Shown in pieces: positions 9,157 through 18,307 of a stretch of DNA of 64,000 nucleotides. Each line of letters begins with the position of its first letter. Position 1 is the first letter of the stretch. The position numbers and the translations under genes were made by a program. The notes under the pieces are model-generated. The model made no database searches and had not been told where the DNA came from. It saw only the letters and a list, made by a program, of their open reading frames with translations. Source of the DNA: an uncultured Dialister sp. (GTDB lineage: Bacteria; Bacillota; Negativicutes; Veillonellales; Dialisteraceae); contig CABQAR010000001.1 in the NCBI GenBank assembly GCA_902462205.1, positions 186,001 to 250,000 of the forward strand, written 5' to 3'.

Positions 9157-10172
9157 CCTCGATCTTAGCACCCGTCTTTGTTTTTGCCGTTATTGTCATT
9201 ATTCATGAGGGCGGACATTTCATTATGGCAAAGCTGACAGGGATGAAGGTGGAGGAATTTGCCGTGGGATTCGGTCCCAAGCTGGCTTCTTTTGTAAAGG
9301 GCGAAACCACGTATTCGCTTCGCGCGATTCCTTTGGGGGGCTATAATAAAATTGTCGGGATGGATCAGGAAGATTCTGATGATCCGAGAGCTTTTTCACA
9401 GAGGCCTGTTTGGGCAAGGCTGTTAGTCATATCAGCAGGTTCTCTGTTTAATATTCTGCTTGCTTTTTTTATTTTTGCAGGTATTTTCTGGCTGACAGGG
9501 ATACATATATTCAAAGATGTGCCCGTGGTGGGAAGCGTCATAGAAGGAAGCTCGGCCTATCATACAGGTATGGCTGCGGAAGACAGGATATTGTCAATTA
9601 ATGGAAACAAAGTGGAAAAGTGGGAAGATATAGGGAGGCTTGTTTCTGACCAATCCGGAAGAGTGGTTTTCCTGACCATTGAATCTCATGGACAGACGAA
9701 AACGGTGACTGTGATTCCGCAGGACAATGGGGAAGGAAGGGGAATCATAGGGATTACTCCTTATGTAGAAACACAGGATGTATCTTTGGGACATGCGCTT
9801 TCCTTAAGTGTCGAAAGATGTGCCTTTATCCTTAAAATGATTTTCGGCGGACTGGCCGGAATGCTTTCCGGCGGTGCAGCTGATGTGGCGGGGCCGATAG
9901 GCGTTGCACGCATGGCGGGAGCGGTGGCTGATTCCGGCATGCTGGCTTTATTTTCATTTATTGCGTTATTGAGTTTGAATTTGGGCTTTTTGAACTTACT
10001 TCCGGTTCCTCTGTTGGATGGAGGATTGCTTGTACTGACGATTATCGAGGGTATACTGGGGAGGGAGCTCCCTGAAAATGCCCTTCGTTACATACAGGCG
10101 GCAGGGATAACGGTCATTGGATTTTTATTTCTGCTGGCCATGTTTAATGACATAACGGCTTTATTAAAATAG
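9150..10172 (+). CDS. rseP: RIP metalloprotease, site-2 protease RseP family
   Basis: Intramembrane zinc protease that cuts anti-sigma factors, signal-peptide remnants or other membrane proteins. The HEGGH zinc motif is near residue 21 in the first membrane segment, followed by one PDZ domain (about residues 115-195) and the second catalytic motif NLLPVPLLDGG near residue 283. Four membrane segments and 340 residues fit the family. It overlaps dxr. An envelope sigma factor and possible anti-sigma lie elsewhere in this window (36.2-37.5 kb); a functional link is only a hypothesis. Confidence 0.94.
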   Translation: MLTSILAPVFVFAVIVIIHEGGHFIMAKLTGMKVEEFAVGFGPKLASFVKGETTYSLRAIPLGGYNKIVGMDQEDSDDPRAFSQRPVWARLLVISAGSLFNILLAFFIFAGIFWLTGIHIFKDVPVVGSVIEGSSAYHTGMAAEDRILSINGNKVEKWEDIGRLVSDQSGRVVFLTIESHGQTKTVTVIPQDNGEGRGIIGITPYVETQDVSLGHALSLSVERCAFILKMIFGGLAGMLSGGAADVAGPIGVARMAGAVADSGMLALFSFIALLSLNLGFLNLLPVPLLDGGLLVLTIIEGILGRELPENALRYIQAAGITVIGFLFLLAMFNDITALLK

Positions 10173-10191
10173 TTCAGGTGGTTGGATCAAT

Positions 10192-11247
10192 ATGACAAGG
10201 CAAATAAAAGTAGGGAACGTATTAATTGGTGGCGGAGCACCTATCGCTATCCAGTCCATGAGCACTTTCAGTCCGGTGGATACGGAATATGCAGCAGCGC
10301 AGATTAATGCTCTAGAGGCGGCAGGTGTCGATATCGTCAGGCTGGCGGTGCCGGATAAAAGAGCTGCAGAAGCATTGGGACAGCTAAGAGAAAAGGTAAG
10401 GGTTCCGTTGGTGGCGGATATCCATTTTGATTATCGTCTGGCGCTTACGGCCATGGAGTCAGGGATCGATGCGCTTAGAATCAATCCGGGCAATATAGGG
10501 AAACGGGAAAATGTGGTCAAGGTTGTAAATATGGCGAAAGAAAAACATATCCCTATCCGTATCGGCATCAATGCAGGTTCCCTGCCTGAACATATCCTTG
10601 AAGGCTATGGCGGACATCCCACGGCAGAGGGCATGGTTGCCGGAGCTATGGAGCATGTGAGGATTTTGGAAGAAGAAGGTTTTCATGACATCGTTATTTC
10701 TGTAAAGTCTACTGATGTGCCCATGATGGTCAAAGCAAACCGTATGCTCCACGAGAAGGTGGATTATCCATTGCATCTTGGTGTGACGGAAGCAGGTACG
10801 CTTTACCGGGGAACGATTAAGTCTGCCATCGGAATCGGTTCGCTGCTTTTGGATGGAATCGGTGATACAATAAGGGTATCTCTCACCGATGATCCTGTTA
10901 AAGAAGTAAAGGCAGCAAAAGAAATATTGAGCGCGATCGGATTGCAGCAATACGGGTCGGTTCTGATTTCCTGCCCGACCTGTGGACGAACACAGGTTGA
11001 TTTGATCCATATGGCGCAGGAAGTGGAGCAGCGGATAGAAAAATTCAGGAAACCCATACGGGTGGCTGTTATGGGGTGCGCGGTGAACGGCCCCGGAGAG
11101 GCAAGAGAGGCTGATTTCGGCATTGCCGGCGGAAAGGGGACTGGGTTGCTTTTCCGTAAAGGGAAAGTCATCCGCAGCGTACCGGAGAACCAATTGATTG
11201 ACGCACTTATGGAAGAAATTGAAAAATATGAAAATGAAGGAGAATGA
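10192..11247 (+). CDS. ispG: 4-hydroxy-3-methylbut-2-en-1-yl diphosphate synthase (flavodoxin)
   Basis: Penultimate MEP-pathway step, converting MEcPP to HMBPP with a [4Fe-4S] cluster. The 351-residue protein has the N-terminal TIM barrel (VPLVADIHFDYRLAL, RINPGNIG) and the C-terminal cluster ligands in ISCPTCGRT (about residues 260-263) and MGCAVNGPGEA (about 296). Short bacterial form, without the plant insert. Starts 19 nt after rseP. Confidence 0.97.
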   Translation: MTRQIKVGNVLIGGGAPIAIQSMSTFSPVDTEYAAAQINALEAAGVDIVRLAVPDKRAAEALGQLREKVRVPLVADIHFDYRLALTAMESGIDALRINPGNIGKRENVVKVVNMAKEKHIPIRIGINAGSLPEHILEGYGGHPTAEGMVAGAMEHVRILEEEGFHDIVISVKSTDVPMMVKANRMLHEKVDYPLHLGVTEAGTLYRGTIKSAIGIGSLLLDGIGDTIRVSLTDDPVKEVKAAKEILSAIGLQQYGSVLISCPTCGRTQVDLIHMAQEVEQRIEKFRKPIRVAVMGCAVNGPGEAREADFGIAGGKGTGLLFRKGKVIRSVPENQLIDALMEEIEKYENEGE

Positions 11248-11249
11248 AC

Positions 11250-12974
11250 ATGTTAGCATCCAAGCTGTATAGTCCGACATTAAGGGAAATCCCTGCAGAC
11301 GCAGTGGTAACTAGCCATCAATATATGCTGAAGGCGGGAATGATGAGAAAAGTTTCCAGTGGACTCTATGCCTTTCTGCCGTTGGCGCTTCGTTCCGTAC
11401 GGAAAGTGGAAAATATTGTCCGGGAAGAAATGAATGCCATCGGAAGCCAGGAAATTCTGATGCCCATCGTACAGCCGGCAGAGATCTGGCAGCAGTCGGA
11501 ACGTTGGGAAGTATATGGAGAGGAAATGTTCAAGCTTCAGGATCGTCATGGGCACCAGTATTGCCTCGGGCCGACCCATGAGGAACTTGTCACGACATTG
11601 ACGCACATGGATACTTCTTCTTATAAACAGCTCCCTGTTTCTCTTTACCAGATACAGAATAAATATCGTGATGAAAAAAGGCCTCGCTTCGGTCTGATGA
11701 GAAGCCGTGAGTTTATCATGAAAGATGCTTATACTTTTGACATGGATCAGGAAGGGCTGGATAAGCAGTACCAGCTGATGTATGATGCCTATACACGCAT
11801 ATTTACCCGTTGCGGACTGCATTTCCGTCCGGTCGTGGCAGATTCCGGGGCTATCGGCGGAAGCGGTTCCCATGAATTTGAGGTTATAGCGGATTCAGGG
11901 GAAGCAGATATTGTTTATTGCAATGGCTGTGACTTTGCTGCCAATGTAGAAGCCGTAGAACCCAATCCGCTCCTTTGTGATATTCATAATGAAAAAGAAA
12001 AGGAAATAGTTTCGACACCCGGGCAGCATACGATTGAAATGGTCTGTGATTTCCTCCATGCCCCTGTCAAACAGTCGATAAAAGCGGTGGTCTATAAATT
12101 GGATGACACAGTCGTGCTGGCCATGGTGCGTGGCGACCATGAGGTGAATGAAGTGCGTTTGCAGAATCTGTACCATGCGGTCAATGTGGATATGGCGTCT
12201 GAAGAAGACCTGAAACGCTGCGGTCTGACGGCCGGATATATCAGCCCGATCGGACTGGGCAAGGTAAAAGATTTCGATATCGTCGTGGATAAGACCGTGA
12301 TGGAAATGGAAGATGCCTGCTGTGGAGCAAACGCGGTGGATAAGCATTATGTCCACGTCAATCCGAAGAGGGATTTCGGAGACGTGAAGGTGGAAACCAT
12401 CCGCCTGATTACTTCTGAAGATGTATGCCCGGAATGCGGAGGACATATTGAACTGAAAAAGGGGATCGAGGTCGGACAGGTATTCAAGCTTGGTACGAAA
12501 TACAGTGAGAAATTGGGATGCACCTATCTGGATCAGAACGGAAAGACGCATCCTATGGTCATGGGATGCTATGGAATCGGTGTCACCCGTACGGTGGCAG
12601 CTTCCATCGAACAGAACCATGATGAGGATGGAATCATCTGGCCTGTGGCGATTGCCCCGTATGAAGTGGTCATCGTTCCGACCAATAATAAAGATGAAGA
12701 AGTCATGGCTGCAGCGAGAAAATTATATGATGAAATGGAAGATTACCACGACGAGGTCGTCTTGGATGACAGAAACGAGAGAGCCGGAATTAAATTTAAA
12801 GATGCGGATCTGATCGGTTATCCGGTCCGTGTGACCATTGGTAAAAAATGGCAGGAAAGCGGAATGGTGGAGGTGCGCCTCCGTAGGGACGGCAGCGTGG
12901 CAGAGGTTCCGTTAGAAGAGTGTAAGGCTAAGGTTGATGAGATACTGAAAGGGCTTCATCAGTCTAATTTGTAA
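11250..12974 (+). CDS. proS: prolyl-tRNA synthetase
   Basis: Charges tRNA-Pro. The 574-residue class II enzyme has the motif-2 region RDEKRPRFGLMRSREFIMKD, the bacterial INS editing domain (about residues 220-400, with VVLAMVRGDHEVNE) that clears Ala-tRNA-Pro, motif 3 (GCYGIGVTRTVAA) and a C-terminal anticodon-binding domain. An in-frame ATG at 11244 sits one base after GGAG, so ATG 11250, 7 nt from it, is preferred. The upstream ATG overlaps the ispG stop. Confidence 0.96.
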   Translation: MLASKLYSPTLREIPADAVVTSHQYMLKAGMMRKVSSGLYAFLPLALRSVRKVENIVREEMNAIGSQEILMPIVQPAEIWQQSERWEVYGEEMFKLQDRHGHQYCLGPTHEELVTTLTHMDTSSYKQLPVSLYQIQNKYRDEKRPRFGLMRSREFIMKDAYTFDMDQEGLDKQYQLMYDAYTRIFTRCGLHFRPVVADSGAIGGSGSHEFEVIADSGEADIVYCNGCDFAANVEAVEPNPLLCDIHNEKEKEIVSTPGQHTIEMVCDFLHAPVKQSIKAVVYKLDDTVVLAMVRGDHEVNEVRLQNLYHAVNVDMASEEDLKRCGLTAGYISPIGLGKVKDFDIVVDKTVMEMEDACCGANAVDKHYVHVNPKRDFGDVKVETIRLITSEDVCPECGGHIELKKGIEVGQVFKLGTKYSEKLGCTYLDQNGKTHPMVMGCYGIGVTRTVAASIEQNHDEDGIIWPVAIAPYEVVIVPTNNKDEEVMAAARKLYDEMEDYHDEVVLDDRNERAGIKFKDADLIGYPVRVTIGKKWQESGMVEVRLRRDGSVAEVPLEECKAKVDEILKGLHQSNL

Positions 12975-12990
12975 TTCACGGAGAATGGAT

Positions 12991-13275
12991 ATGGACGATA
13001 AGGAACTGGATGCACTTCGGGAAGAAATTCGAAAAATTGATAAGGATATGGTTGTGCTTTTTGAAGACCGCTTGAAGTTATCCCGGGAAATCGCCAAGTG
13101 CAAGATGAAGGCCAATATTCCCATATATGATGCGGAAAGAGAAGAAAAAAATATAGAGGAATTGTCAGCGCTCCTGCAGGAGACGGTCAATCGGCCATAT
13201 TTTGTGAAGTGGTACCATCTTATGATGGATTTCAGCAAGAAAGTACAGAAGGGACTTATACAGGGAGACAAGTAA
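12991..13275 (+). CDS. AroQ-type chorismate mutase
   Basis: A 94-residue all-helical chorismate mutase, converting chorismate to prephenate for Phe/Tyr synthesis. The pattern LDALREEIRKIDKDMVVLFEDR, then KLSREIAKCK with the catalytic arginine and lysine, then PIYDAEREEKNIEEL matches the AroQ family. The upstream in-frame ATG (12985) is only one base from GGAG; ATG 12991 has a 7-nt spacing. It is a free-standing domain, not fused to prephenate dehydratase or DAHP synthase. Its stop overlaps the recD2 start (TAATG). Confidence 0.9.
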   Translation: MDDKELDALREEIRKIDKDMVVLFEDRLKLSREIAKCKMKANIPIYDAEREEKNIEELSALLQETVNRPYFVKWYHLMMDFSKKVQKGLIQGDK

Positions 13276-15401
13276 TGGATGAACTGCTTGGAACGGTAAA
13301 AGCACTTGTCTTTACGAGCAGAGATGAATCGTATTGCGTCTTTCGCATGGAAGAAAAAGAAAGCGGCAGTTCTGTGACAGTGACAGGGAATATTGTGACG
13401 CCCTATCTGGGAGAGAATGTAGTCGTTCGGGGATGCTGGTCAAGGCATCCCCGTTTTGGCGTGCAGTTCAGGGCGGAGTCGCTGGAACAGGCGAAGTTGG
13501 AAGAAACAGCAGATGTGGAGCAGTTTCTTGCATCAGGCATGATCAGCGGGATAGGTCCATCCATGGCAAAACGCATTGTAGAGTATTTTGGAAAACAGAC
13601 CTTGGAAATATTTGAATCCAATATCGATGCTCTTTCGGAAATTTCGGGGATCGGACCGAAGACGCTGGAAAAGATCAAAGAATCCTATGCCAATATCAGC
13701 GCGATGCAAGAACTGATCATGTATCTGCAATCACTTGGCATATCAGAAAAATTTGCATCATCCATGCAGCAGCTGTATGGGGAAGATGTCATGCGTGTCA
13801 TCCGGGAAGATCCTTATCGCATGGTTTCGGAAATATCCGGATTGGGTTTCAAAAATGTTGACAAAATAGCTCTTGCGGAAGGATGGGATCCCGAGGATGC
13901 AGATCGGATCGTCCATGGCGTTTTCCATGTATTGGCACAGGCTGTCAACAACGGACATTCCTGCGGGCCTGCAGAAAAAGTATATGATGCTGTGGCAGCT
14001 CTTCTCCATGTAGATATGGACGCGGTCTGCATGGCAGGACAGGGAGCGGTCGGCACGGGAGAAATACCGTCAGTGACCTACGATGGACAATGTTATCTGT
14101 ATCTGCCTTATCTTTATGAGGCGGAAACGGAATCCGCCCTGCGTATCCGCCAGTTGTTGGAAATACAGGCTGATGCATCCGCTAATCTGGCGATAGAAAA
14201 ATTTGAAGCAGAGAATGGATTCTTGCTGGCCGAGGAACAAAAGGATGCGATGTGGCAATCAATGAAATCGGGGATTTCAATTATTACGGGGGGCCCCGGC
14301 ACCGGAAAGACTACACTGATACGGGCCATCATCATGGCGGCGGAGCAGCAGGGACTGGAAGTCCGACTGATGGCGCCGACCGGAAGGGCGGCCAAGAAAC
14401 TGGCCATATCGAGCGGACGAAATGCCGATACGATTCATAAAGCACTGGAAGCATCCCTGCGTGAATCCGGCGGAACCTATTTTGAAAAGAATGAAGCCGA
14501 TCCGCTGGAAGAAGATCTGATTATTGTAGATGAAGCCTCCATGCTTGATATCGCTCTTTTTTACCACCTGCTTTGTGCATTGAAGGAGCGGGCACGCCTG
14601 ATCCTGGTAGGAGATATTGACCAGCTGCCTCCCGTCGGCCCGGGAACACCGTTGAAGGACCTGATTGCATGGGAAGGAATCCCTGTGGTCACGTTGAAAC
14701 ATATATTCCGACAGGAGGAAGGCAGCGCCATCATTGAAAATGCGGCATTAATCCGGGACGGAGAAATATGTGCGCCTGATGAAAAAGGGGAGTTCAGAAT
14801 CATTCGTGCTTCCGGCGATGAAGAAGCTTTTCGTGTCGTGATGGATTTATGCCGTGAACTGGATTATGGTGATGAAAAAAATAAAATGGCCATGCAGGTG
14901 CTTTCTCCCATGTATAAAGGCATTTGCGGCGTAGATCATTTGAACGGAGCCATACAGAAAATGATTTACGGGGAGGAATTTTCTGATGGAACAAGGTTCA
15001 TGCCCGGTGACAAAGTCATGCAAAGAAGGAATGACTATGAAAAAGGAGTATATAACGGTGATGTCGGTGTTGTCTGGGCATCGACCCCGCAGAAAGTATT
15101 TGTCCGTTATTTTGGCAAAGAAGTCGTTTATGAAGGAGAAGAACTGTTTGATATACAACTTGCTTATGCCGTGACAGTGCATAAAAGCCAGGGGAGCGAG
15201 TATGACACGGTAATTTTCGTGCTTCGGCCGACACAGTATATCATGCTGCAGAGAAATCTCTTGTATACGGGGGTCACACGGGCTAAAAAGAGAACCATCC
15301 TTGTGACTACGCAGGAAGCGCTTCAGCGCGCGGTGCGTACACATTTCGTGAAAGGCAGGTACAGCCTCTTTCTGCCGCTCATGCAGGGAGAGGCATGCTG
15401 A
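13275..15401 (+). CDS. recD2: RecD2-type ATP-dependent DNA helicase
   Basis: A 708-residue SF1B 5'-3' helicase of the RecD2/YrrC type found in bacteria that use AddAB rather than RecBCD. It has an N-terminal OB-like region, helix-hairpin-helix repeats (GIGPSMAKRIVEYFG, ISGIGPKTLEKI), Walker A GGPGTGKTT (about residue 340), Walker B LIIVDEASMLD, GDIDQLPPVGPG, and the C-terminal AVTVHKSQGSEYDTVI. The frame extends upstream into the chorismate mutase gene, but the ATG at 13275 has an AGGGAG site and overlaps that gene's stop. Confidence 0.95.
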   Translation: MDELLGTVKALVFTSRDESYCVFRMEEKESGSSVTVTGNIVTPYLGENVVVRGCWSRHPRFGVQFRAESLEQAKLEETADVEQFLASGMISGIGPSMAKRIVEYFGKQTLEIFESNIDALSEISGIGPKTLEKIKESYANISAMQELIMYLQSLGISEKFASSMQQLYGEDVMRVIREDPYRMVSEISGLGFKNVDKIALAEGWDPEDADRIVHGVFHVLAQAVNNGHSCGPAEKVYDAVAALLHVDMDAVCMAGQGAVGTGEIPSVTYDGQCYLYLPYLYEAETESALRIRQLLEIQADASANLAIEKFEAENGFLLAEEQKDAMWQSMKSGISIITGGPGTGKTTLIRAIIMAAEQQGLEVRLMAPTGRAAKKLAISSGRNADTIHKALEASLRESGGTYFEKNEADPLEEDLIIVDEASMLDIALFYHLLCALKERARLILVGDIDQLPPVGPGTPLKDLIAWEGIPVVTLKHIFRQEEGSAIIENAALIRDGEICAPDEKGEFRIIRASGDEEAFRVVMDLCRELDYGDEKNKMAMQVLSPMYKGICGVDHLNGAIQKMIYGEEFSDGTRFMPGDKVMQRRNDYEKGVYNGDVGVVWASTPQKVFVRYFGKEVVYEGEELFDIQLAYAVTVHKSQGSEYDTVIFVLRPTQYIMLQRNLLYTGVTRAKKRTILVTTQEALQRAVRTHFVKGRYSLFLPLMQGEAC

Positions 15402-16051
15402 TGGAAATTTTGAACGATTTTCTGGACATGATTTATCCGAGAGTCTGTCCGGGGTGCGGCAGAAAATCCGATTCCACTGCAAACTGGTGCGATCCATGCC
15501 AACGGAAATTCTGGAATCCCCGGCTTTTAAACTCTTCTGTGACGCATTCCCTCCATGGGTGTTACACACTATGTAATTATGATGAGGGGATAAGGAAATG
15601 CATCATCCAGCTGAAATACAATGGGAAATCAGAGCTAAAACGCGTTTTTCCAGAACTTTTGGAAAAATTCCCATGGTGGGACAGACTGGAAAAATACACA
15701 CTGGTCATTCCGATTCCGTTGTCACGGTCCCATAGCAAGGAAAGAGGCTATAACCAGACGGATATCATATTTGAGGAATGGGCAGGGAAGTCAGGAAAAA
15801 TATATTATCCCCAGGGCTTGGTCCGTATCCGTAATACAGAAACACAGTCATTGCTGTCAAAAGAAGAAAGATATATGAACATGCGTGGCGTATTCCATAT
15901 CAACCGTGGCATCGATGTGAGAGGGAAATACATACTTCTGGTGGATGACGTGTATACGACCGGAGCGACGATGGAGTCGGCAGCCGGTGAACTGAAACGT
16001 GCCGGTGCGGAAGATGTCATTGGAATTACCTTGGCAAGCGGCGCAATATAA
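15395..16051 (+). CDS. comF: ComF family phosphoribosyltransferase-like protein
   Basis: A 218-residue (or 216 if ATG 15401 is used) ComF/GntX-like protein. A four-cysteine zinc finger occupies the N-terminus (CPGCGRKS then CDPCQRKF), and the PRTase motif YILLVDDVYTTGATM lies near residue 190. ComF proteins are needed for DNA uptake in competent bacteria; many non-competent species also have one. It overlaps recD2 by 7 bases and ends the long operon at a strong terminator. The two start codons are six bases apart with similar support. Confidence 0.92.
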   Translation: MLMEILNDFLDMIYPRVCPGCGRKSDSTANWCDPCQRKFWNPRLLNSSVTHSLHGCYTLCNYDEGIRKCIIQLKYNGKSELKRVFPELLEKFPWWDRLEKYTLVIPIPLSRSHSKERGYNQTDIIFEEWAGKSGKIYYPQGLVRIRNTETQSLLSKEERYMNMRGVFHINRGIDVRGKYILLVDDVYTTGATMESAAGELKRAGAEDVIGITLASGAI

Positions 16052-16088
16052 AATACCATCTGCGAAGAAAAGCAGGTGGTATTTTATA
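16051..16088. terminator. bidirectional terminator after comF
   Basis: AAATACCATCTGC pairs with GCAGGTGGTATTT (13 bp, one G-T) around an 8-nt A-rich loop, then TATATTGCTATTTT. It lies between the convergent comF and HD-GYP genes. Confidence 0.85.
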
Positions 16089-16091
16089 TTG

Positions 16092-16712
16092 CTATTTTAT
16101 TTCCGCATTATGGAAGATAACCTTGAAAAATGCAGAGGTGACATCCGGATCGAACAGGATGCCTGAACCGCTGAAAAGTGCCCGTGCGACTTCAGATTTC
16201 GTTTTGTTCTTGAAATCCGGCGAGGAAAAAATAACATCGTCATAATAGGAAGCTAGAGAGATAATCCTTGCACCCAGGGGAATGTTCACTTTCTTGAGAT
16301 GCTTGGGAAATCCGGTTCCGTCCCAACGTTCATGATGGAAACGGATCAGAGGGATCAGTTCGTGGCATCCCGGGCAGGCTTCGAGCATGTTTGCACCCAG
16401 ATCAGGATGCTTTTTATATAGCTGGAGCTCCCTTCTGGACAGATAGGGGTTCTTATCCAATATCTGGTTAGGCACGCAAAGAAGGCCAATATCATGAAGA
16501 AGGCCTGCATATCGGATAAGCGTGATATCATTGGCAGGCAGCCTCATGTATACAGCTGTGGCTCCTGCATAATTGGATACCCGTACGGCATGGTCATATA
16601 ACGTCTTTGATTTCATCCTTAGCAAGTCGGTGAAATGAAATATGACGGTATCAAGTCTGTCCTGAATGCTCTCACTTGTTTCAGCAGACTGGAATAGGGA
16701 AGAGTTATACAT
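16092..16712 (-). CDS. HD-GYP domain protein (probable cyclic-dinucleotide phosphodiesterase)
   Basis: A 206-residue protein made almost entirely of one HD-GYP domain. The catalytic dyad is in GLLHDIGLL, and HHERWDGTGFP matches the family signature except that GYP reads GFP. Such domains hydrolyse cyclic di-GMP or related dinucleotides. No receiver, sensory or membrane domain is present, so how it is controlled is not visible. AAGGA lies 7 nt before the ATG. It follows the small GNAT gene in the same direction, but a terminator-like hairpin separates them and I see no good separate promoter. Confidence 0.85.
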   Translation of the reverse strand: MYNSSLFQSAETSESIQDRLDTVIFHFTDLLRMKSKTLYDHAVRVSNYAGATAVYMRLPANDITLIRYAGLLHDIGLLCVPNQILDKNPYLSRRELQLYKKHPDLGANMLEACPGCHELIPLIRFHHERWDGTGFPKHLKKVNIPLGARIISLASYYDDVIFSSPDFKNKTKSEVARALFSGSGILFDPDVTSAFFKVIFHNAEIK

Positions 16713-16730
16713 AAAAATATCCTTATATCA

Positions 16731-16767
16731 CAAAAATAAAGGGCGTTACCGGAGTAACCCGCCCTTT
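16731..16767 (-). terminator. terminator after the GNAT gene (minus strand)
   Basis: Read on the minus strand, AAAGGGCGGGTTAC pairs with GTAACGCCCTTT (one bulge), followed by ATTTTTG. It lies just past the GNAT stop and about 20 nt before the HD-GYP start, so it may partly attenuate the downstream gene. Confidence 0.7.
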
Positions 16768-16785
16768 ATCGTTTCTTCAAACAGG

Positions 16786-17040
16786 TTACTCTTTGATGCC
16801 TTTGCGCTTTAGCCAGGCAGTCATGTAAGAACATTCGGACTTCACTTCATAATTATTTTTTGAGGCCCATGTAAAGGCTTCATTGGCAAGCAGGCCTGCC
16901 AGCCCTTTGCCGGAAAGTGCATCTGGAACTATGGTATGGAGCACGGTAAACGAAGATTCTTCAAGGGAATATTCCAGATAGGATTCACCTTCAGGATTTT
17001 CAATCTTAAATTTGTGGTTTTCTATATCATGGGTGACCAT
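16786..17040 (-). CDS. small GNAT-like N-acetyltransferase (YjdJ type)
   Basis: An 84-residue minimal acetyltransferase domain resembling YjdJ/GTLF3B-type proteins: a beta hairpin (KFKIENPEGESYLEYSLEE), then TVVPDALSGKGLAGLLANEAF-type acetyl-CoA loop and a C-terminal CSYMTAWLKRK. The frame is open upstream to 17184, but a consensus promoter lies inside that extension, and AAAGGA is 9 nt before ATG 17040, so the short form is chosen. Substrate unknown; members may acetylate small molecules or protein lysines. Confidence 0.75.
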   Translation of the reverse strand: MVTHDIENHKFKIENPEGESYLEYSLEESSFTVLHTIVPDALSGKGLAGLLANEAFTWASKNNYEVKSECSYMTAWLKRKGIKE

Positions 17041-17071
17041 TGTATCCAGTCCTTTCTTAAACGCAAGTTCT

Positions 17072-17100
17072 ATTGTACTAAGTGAATCGGTTTTCGTCAA
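17072..17100 (-). promoter_or_regulatory. promoter of the GNAT gene
   Basis: On the minus strand: TTGACG (17100-17095), 17 nt, TACAAT (17077-17072), giving a transcript start about 25 nt upstream of ATG 17040. It rules out the longer reading frame. Confidence 0.75.
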
Positions 17101-17144
17101 AGAAAAGTTATAGTGCTGTTTCCTTTTCATTCCGGACTCTATGT

Positions 17145-17150
17145 TATAAT
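17145..17150 (+). promoter_or_regulatory. possible -10 box upstream of the metallo-hydrolase gene
   Basis: TATAAT in an AT-rich context, about 110 nt before the start at 17259, without a convincing -35. A strong GGAGGAG (17166-17172) follows but no ATG/GTG/TTG is suitably placed after it. Confidence 0.3.
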
Positions 17151-17258
17151 TTATTATACGACTTTGGAGGAGAATAAACATCACAGTAAAAATCTATAGA
17201 GTGGTAAAAATATTTCAATAGAAAACGTCAGTTCTGTTTTAAGGCGAAGGAGTCTGCT

Positions 17259-17963
17259 GTGGAACAATACCGTATCACTTATCTTCATCATAGCGGGTTT
17301 ATCTGTGAGCTAAAGGATTGCATCCTTGTTTTTGATTATTATACGGATCCTGCGGGACGATTGGAAGAGGTCTTGGAGAACGCAGAGAAGCCTGTTTATT
17401 TTTTCGTAAGCCATTTCCATGGGGATCACTTCAATCCATCCATCCGCAGATATGAAAAACGGGCAGCCGGATATATTCTGCATAGTGATTGTTCACTCAA
17501 GGTGGTTGATTGTGACCGCATTCACCATATCGAGGTTGGTGATTCATTGGTGACTGACCATTTTCAGGTCAGAATGTATGGATCAACGGATGTAGGCGGA
17601 TCGTTTTGGATTTTCCATGCAGGGGGAAGCATCTTCCATGCGGGAGATCTTAATTGGTGGCATTGGGCCGGAGAAAGCGATCTGGAAAATGGCGATGCGC
17701 GGGATATGTTTTTTAAGGAATTGAAAAACATAGATGAGACGGAAGCGGATATTGTTTTCTTTCCTGTTGATGCAAGGCAGGCAGTGGCGAGGGAATGGGG
17801 TGTCAAAGCATTTTTGGATAAAATCAGGGTAAAATCGATTTTAGTGCCGATGCATGCATTTGGAAGCCGCTGGGTTCCTTCGTATGAATTCCGCTGGAAA
17901 TATCCGGACGTTCCTCTGTGGATTCCCAAAGAAGATGGTGAAATATATACGGGAGAGAAATAA
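17259..17963 (+). CDS. metallo-beta-lactamase-fold hydrolase (UlaG/YtkL-like)
   Basis: A 234-residue MBL-fold protein with the zinc motif SHFHGDHFNP near residue 53, a HAGDLNWWHW metal-binding aspartate region near residue 129, and a late conserved histidine in PMHAFGSRW. The first segment (YLHHSGFICELKDCILVFDYY) is typical of the broad UlaG/YtkL group whose substrates are mostly unknown. The start is GTG, with AAGGAG 6 nt upstream. Its stop overlaps the ATG of the next membrane-protein gene. Confidence 0.88.
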   Translation: MEQYRITYLHHSGFICELKDCILVFDYYTDPAGRLEEVLENAEKPVYFFVSHFHGDHFNPSIRRYEKRAAGYILHSDCSLKVVDCDRIHHIEVGDSLVTDHFQVRMYGSTDVGGSFWIFHAGGSIFHAGDLNWWHWAGESDLENGDARDMFFKELKNIDETEADIVFFPVDARQAVAREWGVKAFLDKIRVKSILVPMHAFGSRWVPSYEFRWKYPDVPLWIPKEDGEIYTGEK

Positions 17964-18265
17964 TGAACTATACCTGGGTTTATATTATGATTTTGATGTT
18001 CATGGGCACTTTCATTCTGCAGATGGTTCCCCTGCTGTTTTATTTCGAAGCAGTGATTGCAGTTAATCTCCTGATTCTTGTAGCATCATATTTCATTCTG
18101 CGGAGGGACAGGCTTTCCGACCTCCGATCCAATATGCTTTTTATGGGCGGACTTACCATCATCAATATTCTTACCGATTTGGGGATCATGTCCGGCACGC
18201 TGTCATGGATTGCTTTCGCTGCGCTGCTTGTATGGTCGATGACCGGCGGAGGAAGGGGAAGATAG
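17963..18265 (+). CDS. small polytopic membrane protein
   Basis: A 100-residue protein with about four hydrophobic segments (residues 1-20, 22-45, 55-70, 76-92) separated by short charged loops such as RRDRLSDLRS, and a glycine/arginine-rich end. The ATG overlaps the stop of the metallo-hydrolase gene (TAATG), so the two are translationally coupled. I do not recognise the family; it could be a membrane partner or simply a neighbour of the hydrolase. Confidence 0.7.
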   Translation: MNYTWVYIMILMFMGTFILQMVPLLFYFEAVIAVNLLILVASYFILRRDRLSDLRSNMLFMGGLTIINILTDLGIMSGTLSWIAFAALLVWSMTGGGRGR

Positions 18266-18307
18266 CCGCCGCCGGCATTGAATCGGCTTATGTAATTTAC
18301 ATTCTGT

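Noticed and set aside
14847..15569. 240-codon minus-strand frame across the end of recD2 and start of comF
   Set aside because: It covers conserved helicase motifs and the ComF zinc finger on the other strand, and its translation shows no domain pattern.
16786..17184. Longer frame for the small GNAT protein starting at 17184
   Set aside because: A TTGACG-N17-TACAAT promoter lies inside the extension, and the acetyltransferase domain is complete from ATG 17040.
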